From Qipengyuania psychrotolerans (GTDB lineage Bacteria > Pseudomonadota > Alphaproteobacteria > Sphingomonadales > Sphingomonadaceae), in NCBI RefSeq assembly GCF_019711355.1, contig NZ_CP081297.1, forward strand, positions 2,625,001 through 2,689,000: a DNA stretch of 64,000 nt, written 5' to 3'. Every line of letters begins with the position of its first letter. Positions within the stretch are counted from its first letter, which is position 1. Made by a program: the position numbers and the translations under genes. This document shows positions 56,510-64,000 of the stretch, in pieces. A model generated the notes under the pieces. That model had not been told where the DNA came from. It searched no databases and saw only the letters and a list, made by a program, of their open reading frames with translations.

Positions 56510-57742
56510 ATGATCCGCGTTACTGCCTTGGCTCTGATTATCCTGCTTCTCGCAGCCATAGGGCTGCCCGGGCTGGCGATGCCGGGTTCGCAGGCAGTCG
56601 GCCAATATCCGGATGCTGCTGAGGCCCGGGAAGCGCTGGAAGCGGCGCGTCAACAGCAACGCAACGCACGCGCCCGGGCCGAGCGGCTGGAGAGGCAATC
56701 CAGGCAATCCGAAAAAACAGCTGAAACCGCACTGGGCAATGCTGCCCTACTGGCTGCGCGGGTACAGCAATCCGAAGCTGCAATTACTGCCGCCGAGGCT
56801 GAACTCGCGATCGTTTCGGCTCAGCGCAGCACGCTGGATCGGCAGCTGGCCCGCAAACGTGAGCCGCTGATGCGCCTCACCGCTGCGCTCCAAACGATGT
56901 CGCGCCGCCCACTGGCGCTGGCGGCCCTTCAGCCCGGGTCACTCGAAGATGTCGTGCATACCCGGGCTGCTCTTTCCGCAGCCATGCCGGTTGTGCGCAA
57001 GCGGACAGAAGCCTTGCGCGGCGATCTGTCTCGGGCGCGCGCATTGGAAGATCAGCGCGCATCATCGCTCCGAAACCTGCGTTCTGCCGAGGAAGACCTC
57101 AAGGAACGCCGCAGCGACCTTATCGCATTGGCACAGCGTGAGAGAATTCGCTCGCAGCAAGCCTCCGGCGGCGCATCGCGCGAAGCGGAAAGAGCGCTCG
57201 TCCTGTCCGAAGAAGCGCGCGATCTGGATGCTTTTGTCGGCCAGTTGGAACAGGCAGGCTCGATCCGCTCCCGCCTCGCCGCCTTGCCCGGTCCGGTCCT
57301 GCGCCCCTCGAGCGGCGGTGACGCCAGCGCGCCTGCCAAAGCTCCGGTGCCATCACCGACACCCAGCGCCACGGCCCCGCCGAATCGCTATATCCTGCCG
57401 GTGGCCGGAACTGTGGTCGCCGGATTCGGAGAAGCCAGCGTCGCCGGTTCGCGGACATCCGGAATTGCCCTCGCGTCCCGACCGGGCGCGCAGGTTGTCT
57501 CTCCGGGTGAGGGACGTGTGGCATTTGCCGGGCCTTACCGGGGGTTCGGTCAAATCATCATCGTCGAGCATGACAATGGCTGGACCAGCCTCGTGACAGG
57601 ATTGGGCGATGTGTCGGTTGCGGTGGGTCAGACTGTCACGGCAGGCTCTCCCCTGGGAAGTGCAGCTGCGAGTCGTCCGGAGGTTACGCTCGAACTGCGA
57701 AAGAACGGCGATCCGGTGAACCCGCTCGACCATCTGCGCTAG
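56510..57742 (+). CDS. EnvC-like murein hydrolase activator with degenerate M23 domain
   Basis: 410 residues: signal peptide (IRVTALALIILLLAAIGLPGLA), a long coiled coil (residues ~38-255, rich in Ala/Arg/Glu heptads), a Pro/Ala linker, and a LytM fold. Usual zinc residues are missing: the H-x3-D site reads RTSGIALAS and the HxH site reads VTLELRKNG. Loss of the metal site is the norm for EnvC, which activates cell-division amidases rather than cutting the wall itself. The gene begins 18 bases after rlmH. Confidence 0.9.
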   Translation: MIRVTALALIILLLAAIGLPGLAMPGSQAVGQYPDAAEAREALEAARQQQRNARARAERLERQSRQSEKTAETALGNAALLAARVQQSEAAITAAEAELAIVSAQRSTLDRQLARKREPLMRLTAALQTMSRRPLALAALQPGSLEDVVHTRAALSAAMPVVRKRTEALRGDLSRARALEDQRASSLRNLRSAEEDLKERRSDLIALAQRERIRSQQASGGASREAERALVLSEEARDLDAFVGQLEQAGSIRSRLAALPGPVLRPSSGGDASAPAKAPVPSPTPSATAPPNRYILPVAGTVVAGFGEASVAGSRTSGIALASRPGAQVVSPGEGRVAFAGPYRGFGQIIIVEHDNGWTSLVTGLGDVSVAVGQTVTAGSPLGSAAASRPEVTLELRKNGDPVNPLDHLR

Positions 57743-57845
57743 GCCGTCCGTCGAATTCCAGGCGAAATCGGCACGTGATCCGGCTCAGCTTTCATTCACC
57801 GCTGTTGCGTTATACACTGCTGGCAAGCTTGAAGGATTTCGACCG

Positions 57846-59186
57846 ATGAAGATCGCCGCACTGGCCCGTTCTGCCGCTCTCGTGACTGCTGTCGCACTGA
57901 TTCCTGCGACTACCGTAGGATTTGCCCGCGTCGAAGCGAGTGCCGGGCCGGAATTTGGCAAGTTGTTCGCCGTCTACCAGCGGATCAAGGCCAGCTATGT
58001 CGAGCCGGTCGAGGACGATGTGCTCATCAACGGCGCCATCGACGGCATGCTTGCAGCGCTCGATCCGCATTCGGGCTATCTCGACGGATCGGATCTCCAG
58101 CGCCTCGAAACGATGATCGACGGCAATTATTCCGGCCTCGGCCTCTCCGTTGTCAGCGATGACGGCGCGGTGAAGGTTATTTCGCCGTTCCGCGGCAGCC
58201 CGGCAGACGAAGCGGGCATGAAGGCGGGCGATTACATCACCCATCTCGACGGTGAACTGATCTACGGCCTGGAGCTCGACGAAGCCGTGTCGCGGATGCG
58301 CGGGAAGGCCGGAACCGCTATCCGGCTAACCGTTTTCCGTCCCGGCCGCGACGAACCATTCGACGTCAGCGTCACACGCGGTGTGATTGAGCTTGAACCG
58401 GTGACGTGGGAACTGAAGGACGGCAACGTCGGCCACATCATGATCAACGAATTCTCGCGCGATGTGGGCAGCGATGTCTATACCGGCTGGAAAGACCTGC
58501 AGAAGCAGGCCGCCGGCCGCTTGAGCGGGCTTGTTCTCGACATGCGTTCCAATCCGGGCGGCTCGCTCGACGAGGCTGTCGCGCTGTCGGACTTGTTCCT
58601 TTCGGAAGGACAGATCGTGTCGCAGCGCGGCCGCGCACGCGGCGAATCGATCAGCTATGATGCTGAAACCGTGTTCCGCGGCGATATTGCCGAAGGGCTT
58701 CCCATCGTGGTCCTGATCGATGCGGGCTCCGCTTCGGCCAGCGAAATTGTTGCGGGCGCCCTGCAAGACCACCGCCGCGCGGTGATCATGGGCGAGCGCA
58801 GCTTCGGCAAGGGCAGTGTGCAGACACTCCTGCCGCTGGGCCGCGATGCCGCCCTCAAGCTGACGACTGCACGCTATTACACGCCTGCGGGCCACTCGGT
58901 GCAGGAAGGCGGGATCAAGCCCGATATCGCCGTTCCCCAGCTTTCGGATCCCGACCTTGCAAAGCGCAATAAGTTCATCATGCGCGAAAGCGATCTGCGC
59001 GGCCATCTGATCAACGAACTCGGCATTGATGACGAGGGTATGGAAAGCGACAAGCGCGACGATCCGCGCTTCAAACTGACCGCCGCCGAACTTGAAGAGC
59101 AGGGCATCGAAGACTTCCAGTTGCACTACGCGCTGCAAACGCTGCGCCGCACTGCTCCGAGTTCAGTTGCTGTGCGCAAGAAGTAA
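57846..59186 (+). CDS. S41 family C-terminal processing peptidase
   Basis: 446 residues. Signal peptide, then KLFAVYQRIKASYVEPVEDDVLINGAIDGMLAALDPHSGYL, a PDZ domain (GLGLSVVSDDGAVKVISPFRGSPADEAGMKAGDYI), and the protease core with the Ser in DAGSASASEIVAGAL and the Lys in GERSFGKGSVQTLLPL, forming the Ser-Lys dyad. It trims C-termini of periplasmic proteins, often wall hydrolases. EnvC-like next to CtpA is a common order in alphaproteobacteria. No gene lies in the 103 bases before it. Confidence 0.95.
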   Translation: MKIAALARSAALVTAVALIPATTVGFARVEASAGPEFGKLFAVYQRIKASYVEPVEDDVLINGAIDGMLAALDPHSGYLDGSDLQRLETMIDGNYSGLGLSVVSDDGAVKVISPFRGSPADEAGMKAGDYITHLDGELIYGLELDEAVSRMRGKAGTAIRLTVFRPGRDEPFDVSVTRGVIELEPVTWELKDGNVGHIMINEFSRDVGSDVYTGWKDLQKQAAGRLSGLVLDMRSNPGGSLDEAVALSDLFLSEGQIVSQRGRARGESISYDAETVFRGDIAEGLPIVVLIDAGSASASEIVAGALQDHRRAVIMGERSFGKGSVQTLLPLGRDAALKLTTARYYTPAGHSVQEGGIKPDIAVPQLSDPDLAKRNKFIMRESDLRGHLINELGIDDEGMESDKRDDPRFKLTAAELEEQGIEDFQLHYALQTLRRTAPSSVAVRKK

Positions 59187-59204
59187 GACTAGCAGTCACC
59201 ACGA

Positions 59205-59684
59205 ATGACTGACCTGCCTTCTGTGCGGCTGGCCCAAAGGCTGGCACTGGCCCTGCCTGCGGCATTGCTCGCTGGCGCGTATATTTCCCAATATGGCTTC
59301 GGGCTTTTCCCGTGCGAGATGTGCTGGTGGCAGCGCTGGCCCCATTTCGCGGCGCTGGCGTTTGCGGCGCTTTCGTTCCTAGCGCCGCACAAGAAACTCC
59401 TCATCGCCTGGGCCGCTGGTGGTTTGCTGACGTCCGGCGCGATCGGCTTTTTTCACGCAGGCGTAGAGTACGGGCTCTGGGAGGGCGTGACGTCCTGTGC
59501 CGCGATCGCACTCCCCGAAAACGGGGAAAGCGCGCTTGATGCAATCATGAACAGCCCGCTCGTGCGCTGCGACGAAGCTCCATGGACATTGTTCGGGATC
59601 AGCCTGGCCGGGTTCAACTTTCTTTTCTCCACGATTGGCGGGCTTGCGATTTTCCGCCTTCTGGCAAAGGACAAGGCAGCATGA
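59205..59684 (+). CDS. dsbB: Disulfide bond formation protein B
   Basis: 159 residues with four membrane helices. The first cysteine pair is in FPCEMCWWQRWPHF (CxxC) and the second in SCAAIALPENGES...VRCDEAPW, as in DsbB, which reoxidises DsbA using ubiquinone. ATG 59205 follows the S41 stop by 18 bases. Its stop overlaps the coq7 start (ATGA). Confidence 0.92.
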   Translation: MTDLPSVRLAQRLALALPAALLAGAYISQYGFGLFPCEMCWWQRWPHFAALAFAALSFLAPHKKLLIAWAAGGLLTSGAIGFFHAGVEYGLWEGVTSCAAIALPENGESALDAIMNSPLVRCDEAPWTLFGISLAGFNFLFSTIGGLAIFRLLAKDKAA

Positions 59685-60208
59685 GCAAGACTCCCGATCA
59701 TATCGCCCGGATGATCCGCGTCGATCAGGCGGGGGAATTCGGCGCCACCCGCATTTATGCCGGTCAACTGGCCGTAATGGGTGACCGCGGACCGGATTCG
59801 GCCGAGATTGCCGGCATGGCAGAACAGGAAGCCGGGCACCGCGAGAAATTCGATGCGCTGATGGCGCGCCGCGGCGTGCGCCCCACCATCTTGCAGCCGT
59901 TCTGGGACCGCGCCGGTTTCGCGCTGGGCGCAGTCACTGCGATGATCGGGCCGGAAGCAGCGATGGCCTGTACTGCGGCAGTCGAAACGGAAATTGACCT
60001 CCACTATTCCGACCAGATCGACAGGCTGGCCGAAACGGGCGAAGATCCGGAATTGGCTGCAATGATCGAGGAATTCCGCGAAGACGAGCGTGAGCACCGG
60101 GACGCGGCCTTGGCAGCCGGAGCAGAGCGTGCTCCTGCCTATCCGGTCCTGACGGGCCTGATCCGCCTGGGATGCAAGGCTGCGATCCGCATTTCGGAGA
60201 GGATATAG
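59681..60208 (+). CDS. coq7: 2-polyprenyl-3-methyl-6-methoxy-1,4-benzoquinone monooxygenase (demethoxyubiquinone hydroxylase)
   Basis: Coq7 hydroxylates demethoxyubiquinone in ubiquinone synthesis. The 175-residue di-iron four-helix bundle shows MIRVDQAGEFGATRIYAGQ, AEQEAGHREKFDALM, ETEIDLHYSDQI and EEFREDEREHRDAAL, with the glutamate and histidine ligands of the two ExxH motifs. It starts in the dsbB stop. Both products concern ubiquinone, one making it and one using it. Confidence 0.95.
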   Translation: MSKTPDHIARMIRVDQAGEFGATRIYAGQLAVMGDRGPDSAEIAGMAEQEAGHREKFDALMARRGVRPTILQPFWDRAGFALGAVTAMIGPEAAMACTAAVETEIDLHYSDQIDRLAETGEDPELAAMIEEFREDEREHRDAALAAGAERAPAYPVLTGLIRLGCKAAIRISERI

Positions 60209-60297
60209 CGGGAACAACGGGTACCACCCGCTCGCTTCATTGACAGTTCACGCGTGCTGGCGCCTATTCGCTGGCGACGCATTTAACGAGGTGCACC

Positions 60298-60897
60298 ATG
60301 ACAAAGTCTCTCCCGATCCTTGCCGCGGCGCTTGCCGCGCTCGCCGCCACACCGGCTGCCGCGCAGGAGCCGGTTGATACGGGCGATGATCGCTACAACA
60401 TGGTTGTCGTCTACGGCGAGGACGCCTGCCCGCCGAGCGAAGGCGACACCATCGTCGTGTGCGCCCGCAAGGCGGAGAGCGAACGCTTCCGTATTCCGGA
60501 GGCGCTGCGCACTTCGAACAGTCCGGAGAACCAGAGCTGGGCCAAACGCGTCGAGAGCCTGGAAATGATCGGCGACTTCGGCATCCTCTCTTGCTCGCCC
60601 GCCGGAGCCGGCGGTGTGTTGGGTTGCACCGAGAAGATGATTGACGAAGCCTATGCCGAAAAGCGCGAAGGCGCCGATGTCCGGTTCTCTCAGATCATCG
60701 CTGAGCAGCGGGCTGAACGTCTTTCGACGATCGATTCCGACGCCGCACGCACCCAGCGCGATGTCGAGATGATCGAGCGCGAATACATGGAGCGCCTGGC
60801 GCGCGAGCGCGGCGAGACGCTTCCCGATGAAGCCGACGCACTGCCCGAACCGACAGTTGTTGCAGGCGATCCCGGGGAAGAGCCAGCGCCTGAATAA
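60298..60897 (+). CDS. Secreted protein of unknown function, sphingomonad type
   Basis: 199 residues with signal peptide (ILAAALAALAATPAAAQ). The middle has VVYGEDACPPSEGDTIVVCARKAESERFRIPE, a cysteine-containing pattern I recall from unannotated sphingomonad proteins, and later LSCSPAGAGGVLGC with two more cysteines. This suggests two disulfides, formed by the nearby DsbB pathway. The C-terminus is acidic and Pro-rich. Function is unknown. Confidence 0.78.
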   Translation: MTKSLPILAAALAALAATPAAAQEPVDTGDDRYNMVVVYGEDACPPSEGDTIVVCARKAESERFRIPEALRTSNSPENQSWAKRVESLEMIGDFGILSCSPAGAGGVLGCTEKMIDEAYAEKREGADVRFSQIIAEQRAERLSTIDSDAARTQRDVEMIEREYMERLARERGETLPDEADALPEPTVVAGDPGEEPAPE

Positions 60898-60907
60898 GGT
60901 CTATGGC

Positions 60908-60930
60908 CTCTTAACCATTTGCGGTTAGAG
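60908..60930. promoter_or_regulatory. Imperfect inverted repeat before wecB
   Basis: CTCTTAACC (60908-60916) and GGTTAGAG (60923-60930) with one base missing in the right arm. It contains TTAACCAT, the common CtrA half-site. It is 10 bases before ATG 60940, and no TTAA-N7-TTAA is present. Confidence 0.3.
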
Positions 60931-60939
60931 CGCGCAAAT

Positions 60940-62064
60940 ATGACCGCGCGCCCCAAAATTCTCACCGTTTTCGGCACCCGTCCCGAAGCGATCAAGCTGT
61001 TCCCACTGGTCCATGCCCTGGAGGCAGACGGCCGGTTCGAAAGCCGCGTCTGCGTGTCCGCGCAGCACCGCGGAATGCTCGACCAGGTGCTTGATATTGC
61101 TGCGGTTGCTCCAGATCACGACCTTGACCTGATGACGCCGGGGCAGTCGCTCGACGAACTGACGGCACGGGCACTGACCGGTATCGGCAAGGTGCTGGAC
61201 GCAGAACAGCCGGACTGGGTGGTGGTGCAAGGTGACACTACCACGGTCATGGCAGGCGCAATCGCCGCCTATTACCGCAAGATCCCCGTCTGCCACGTGG
61301 AAGCCGGCCTGCGCAGCGGCAACATTCACCACCCTTGGCCAGAAGAGGTCAATCGCCGCGTCGTGGGGACCTTCGCAGCGCTGCACTGCGCGCCTACCGA
61401 AACCAGTGCGAACGCCTTGCTGAAAGAAAACGTCGATCCGTCCAGCGTCCATGTAACCGGCAATACCGTTATCGATGCGCTCAAATGGGTGACGAAGAAG
61501 ATCGAGGACGAACCCGGGCTTGCGTCAGGCCTGGCCGACCTCGAGGCGCGTTTCGCTGGCAAGCGGATTATCGGCATGACCAGCCACCGGCGCGAAAACT
61601 TCGGTGACGGGATGCAGGGTATCGCCAATGCGGTTAAAGAGATTGCACAGCGTGCTGACGTTGCGGTTATTTTCCCAGTGCATCTCAATCCCAACGTGCG
61701 GGCGGTGATGAACGAGCAATTGGCCGGACTCGACAACGTCGCGCTGATCGAACCGCTCGACTACCCGCATTTCGCGCGGCTGCTCGATATCAGCCACCTG
61801 ATGCTGACTGATAGCGGAGGCGTGCAGGAAGAGGCGCCCGCTCTGGGCAAGCCCGTGCTGGTCATGCGCGAGACCACCGAACGCCCCGAAGGAGTGGAGG
61901 CGGGTACCGCCAAGCTGGTTGGCACAGACGCCGCCACAATCGTGCGCGAGACCACTCGCTTGCTCGACGACGAAGAAGCTTATTCTGCCATGGCGCGTGC
62001 CCATAACCCGTTCGGTGATGGGCAGTCGTCGCAGCGTATCTGCGATCTCCTCGCAGCCTCGTGA
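60940..62064 (+). CDS. wecB: UDP-N-acetylglucosamine 2-epimerase (non-hydrolysing)
   Basis: WecB interconverts UDP-GlcNAc and UDP-ManNAc. The 374-residue GT-B-fold protein reads ILTVFGTRPEAIKLFPLVHAL, VQGDTTTVMAGAIAAYY, VCHVEAGLRSGNIHHPWPEEVNRR, MTSHRRENFGDGM, LTDSGGVQEEAPALGKPVLVMRETTERPEGVEAGTAKLVG. All UDP-binding residues of the family are present. ATG 60940 is preferred over an in-frame start at 60919. It is followed by wecC, giving the two-step route to UDP-ManNAcA, a surface-polysaccharide precursor. Confidence 0.95.
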   Translation: MTARPKILTVFGTRPEAIKLFPLVHALEADGRFESRVCVSAQHRGMLDQVLDIAAVAPDHDLDLMTPGQSLDELTARALTGIGKVLDAEQPDWVVVQGDTTTVMAGAIAAYYRKIPVCHVEAGLRSGNIHHPWPEEVNRRVVGTFAALHCAPTETSANALLKENVDPSSVHVTGNTVIDALKWVTKKIEDEPGLASGLADLEARFAGKRIIGMTSHRRENFGDGMQGIANAVKEIAQRADVAVIFPVHLNPNVRAVMNEQLAGLDNVALIEPLDYPHFARLLDISHLMLTDSGGVQEEAPALGKPVLVMRETTERPEGVEAGTAKLVGTDAATIVRETTRLLDDEEAYSAMARAHNPFGDGQSSQRICDLLAAS

Positions 62065-62076
62065 CACAGCGTTACT

Positions 62077-62113
62077 GGTAAATTTACCTTCGCCCGCTAG
62101 GCAGGCGGGCGAA
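62077..62113. repeat. Palindrome plus stem-loop between wecB and wecC
   Basis: GGTAAATTTACC (62077-62088) is a perfect 12-bp palindrome. It is followed directly by TTCGCCCGC (62089-62097), loop TAGGCAG, GCGGGCGAA (62105-62113), a perfect 9-bp stem. No T-run follows on the plus strand, so it is not a clear terminator; it may regulate wecC or stabilise mRNA. Confidence 0.6.
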
Positions 62114-62136
62114 AACGAGACGGGAATCATCAAGAA

Positions 62137-63402
62137 ATGCGCGGCGATACCAAACCCGAAGTCTGTGTCATCGGTCTAGGCTATATCGGCCTGCCGACAG
62201 CCGCCATTATCGCCCGCGCGGGCTGCCCGGTTCACGGGGTCGACGTGACGCAGAGCGTGGTCGACACCATCAATCGCGGCGAAATCCACATCGAGGAAGT
62301 CGATCTCGACGGCCTTGTGCAGGCTGTCGTGCAGCGCGGCTTCCTCAAGGCCTCCACCGAGGTTGCACCTGCCGATGTTTTCGTAATCGCGGTGCCGACA
62401 CCCTTCGCCAAGGATGGCAATCACACCCCGGACACGTCCTATGTCATGTCCGCAGCCGAAAACGTGGCCAAGGTGCTCAAGAAGGGCGACGTGGTCATCC
62501 TGGAATCGACGTCGCCGGTTGGCACGACAGAAGCGATGCGCGATGCTATTGCCGCCAAGCGCCCCGATCTTGCGATGCCGGGCCTGACGGACGGCCAGCC
62601 TGACGTCAGCCTCGCCTACTGCCCGGAGCGCGTTCTGCCCGGTAAAATCCTTGAGGAACTCACCCACAACGACCGTTCGATCGGCGGCATTACGCCGCGC
62701 TGTGCACGCAAGGCGCTCGCCTTCTACAAGCGGTTCGTGAAGGGCGAATGCGTCACCACCGACGTGCGCAGCGCCGAAATGACCAAGCTGGTCGAGAATA
62801 GCTTCCGCGACGTGAACATTGCCTTCGCCAACGAGCTTTCGATGATCGCCGACAAGCAGGGACTGGACGTGTGGGAGGTCATCCGCCTCGCCAATCGCCA
62901 TCCGCGCGTGAATATCCTCACCCCTGGCCCCGGCGTGGGCGGCCACTGTATAGCGGTCGATCCGTGGTTCATCGTACACGGCGCACCCGATGAGGCGAAA
63001 ATGATCCGCCAAGCGCGTGAGACGAATGATGGCAAGATGCACCATGTCCTTGCCCGCGCAAAAGCCCTGATCGAAGCCAATCCAGGCCAGAAGGTCGCGT
63101 GCCTGGGCCTGGCGTTCAAAGCCAATATCGACGACTTCCGCGAAAGCCCGGCCCGTTATGTCGCCGCCAGTCTGGCGCGCGAATATGGCGACCGCGTGCA
63201 GGTAGTCGAACCCTATGCCGGCGAGCTGCCCAAGGAATTCGAAGGCACTTCGGCCGAACTGGTCGACATCGACACCGCGCTCGAAGAAAGCGGTGTATTG
63301 ATCACGCTGGTCGACCATGACGTCTTCAAGGTTATCCCGCCCGAAGAACGCCAGAACAAGGCCGTTTACGACACGCGCGGCATCTGGCCGGACGTCGCCT
63401 GA
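62137..63402 (+). CDS. wecC: UDP-N-acetyl-D-mannosamine dehydrogenase
   Basis: WecC oxidises UDP-ManNAc to UDP-ManNAcA with two NAD+. The 421-residue protein has the NAD-binding VCVIGLGYIGLPTAAIIA, IESTSPVGTTEAM, the substrate motif KLVENSFRDVNIAFANELS with catalytic Lys, and the catalytic Cys in GPGVGGHCIAVDPWF, then CLGLAFKANIDDFRESPA. It differs from UDP-glucose dehydrogenase by these motifs and by its pairing with wecB. Confidence 0.94.
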   Translation: MRGDTKPEVCVIGLGYIGLPTAAIIARAGCPVHGVDVTQSVVDTINRGEIHIEEVDLDGLVQAVVQRGFLKASTEVAPADVFVIAVPTPFAKDGNHTPDTSYVMSAAENVAKVLKKGDVVILESTSPVGTTEAMRDAIAAKRPDLAMPGLTDGQPDVSLAYCPERVLPGKILEELTHNDRSIGGITPRCARKALAFYKRFVKGECVTTDVRSAEMTKLVENSFRDVNIAFANELSMIADKQGLDVWEVIRLANRHPRVNILTPGPGVGGHCIAVDPWFIVHGAPDEAKMIRQARETNDGKMHHVLARAKALIEANPGQKVACLGLAFKANIDDFRESPARYVAASLAREYGDRVQVVEPYAGELPKEFEGTSAELVDIDTALEESGVLITLVDHDVFKVIPPEERQNKAVYDTRGIWPDVA

Positions 63403-63408
63403 AGCTAA

Positions 63409-64000
<592 letters not shown>

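Noticed and set aside
60911-60918. TTAACCAT as a full CtrA site before wecB
   Set aside because: Only a half-site; the second TTAA at seven-base spacing is absent.

Overview
The window is about 64 kb of gene-dense, GC-rich chromosome (I judge GC to be around 60 percent or slightly more) from an alphaproteobacterium. It is most likely a member of the Sphingomonadales, family Erythrobacteraceae. Pointers are the order hemE-hemJ-rho ... mnmE-mnmG-rsmG-parA-parB, the run nadD-rsfS-rlmH-EnvC-like-S41 peptidase-dsbB-coq7, sphingomonad-type small proteins (DUF6489, DUF1013, DUF1192) and the ligase/exonuclease repair pair. hemE next to rho/mnmEG/parAB is typical of the origin-proximal region in alphaproteobacteria, so oriC probably lies a little to the left of base 1. 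No tRNA, rRNA, CRISPR array, insertion sequence or prophage gene was seen. No gap between genes exceeds about 250 bases.

Layout. 1-2.6 kb: end of hemE, hemJ and rho. 2.6-6.1 kb: accessory genes (a BLUF blue-light protein, an NTF2-like protein overlapping an FMN glutamate-synthase-like enzyme, a dienelactone hydrolase, DUF6489). 6.1-11.7 kb: tRNA modification and chromosome partitioning (mnmE, mnmG, rsmG, parA, parB) with three 16-bp parS palindromes. 11.8-24.8 kb: an unusual envelope-polymer island. It starts with a CHASE2 sensor pseudokinase and a receiver-only regulator. Then comes a four-gene operon: a PgsC/CapC-type permease with internal duplication, a secreted unknown, a protein resembling poly-gamma-glutamate hydrolase, and a 1387-residue solenoid-membrane-PgsB/CapB ligase fusion. 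An opposing pair encodes an outer-membrane barrel and a receiver-Hpt protein. 24.9-33.7 kb: housekeeping and accessory genes (glycine-zipper protein, fRMsr, sorbosone-dehydrogenase-like protein, acyl-CoA dehydrogenase, Sua5, lipoproteins, CarD, YihY, FdxA). 33.7-46 kb: SUV3-like helicase with an S4 protein, M23 peptidase, hemB, two GNATs, gamma-carbonic anhydrase, DUF1993, an ATP-dependent DNA ligase with its exonuclease, and an S9 peptidase. 46.5-54.6 kb: clpA, DUF1192, quinone oxidoreductase, DUF1013, acyl-CoA synthetase, and a bactofilin overlapping an M23 peptidase. 54.8-60.9 kb: nadD, rsfS, rlmH, EnvC-like protein, S41 peptidase, dsbB, coq7 and a small secreted protein. 60.9-64 kb: wecB and wecC (UDP-ManNAcA synthesis) and the C-terminal part of fabI.

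How the genes work together. Much of the window serves the cell envelope: three M23-type proteins, a bactofilin, CtpA, DsbB, WecB/C and the polymer island. The strongest candidate for a little-described system is the island at 11.8-24.8 kb. Its ligase carries recognisable PgsB/CapB motifs and its permease carries two PgsC-like repeats, but PgsA/CapA is absent. All components are fused to extra domains, and the flanking signalling genes contain no intact kinase. The chemical nature of the polymer cannot be read from sequence. A second notable point is rlmH, whose only well-placed start codon is ATC. Several intergenic inverted repeats and terminator-like hairpins are listed separately.
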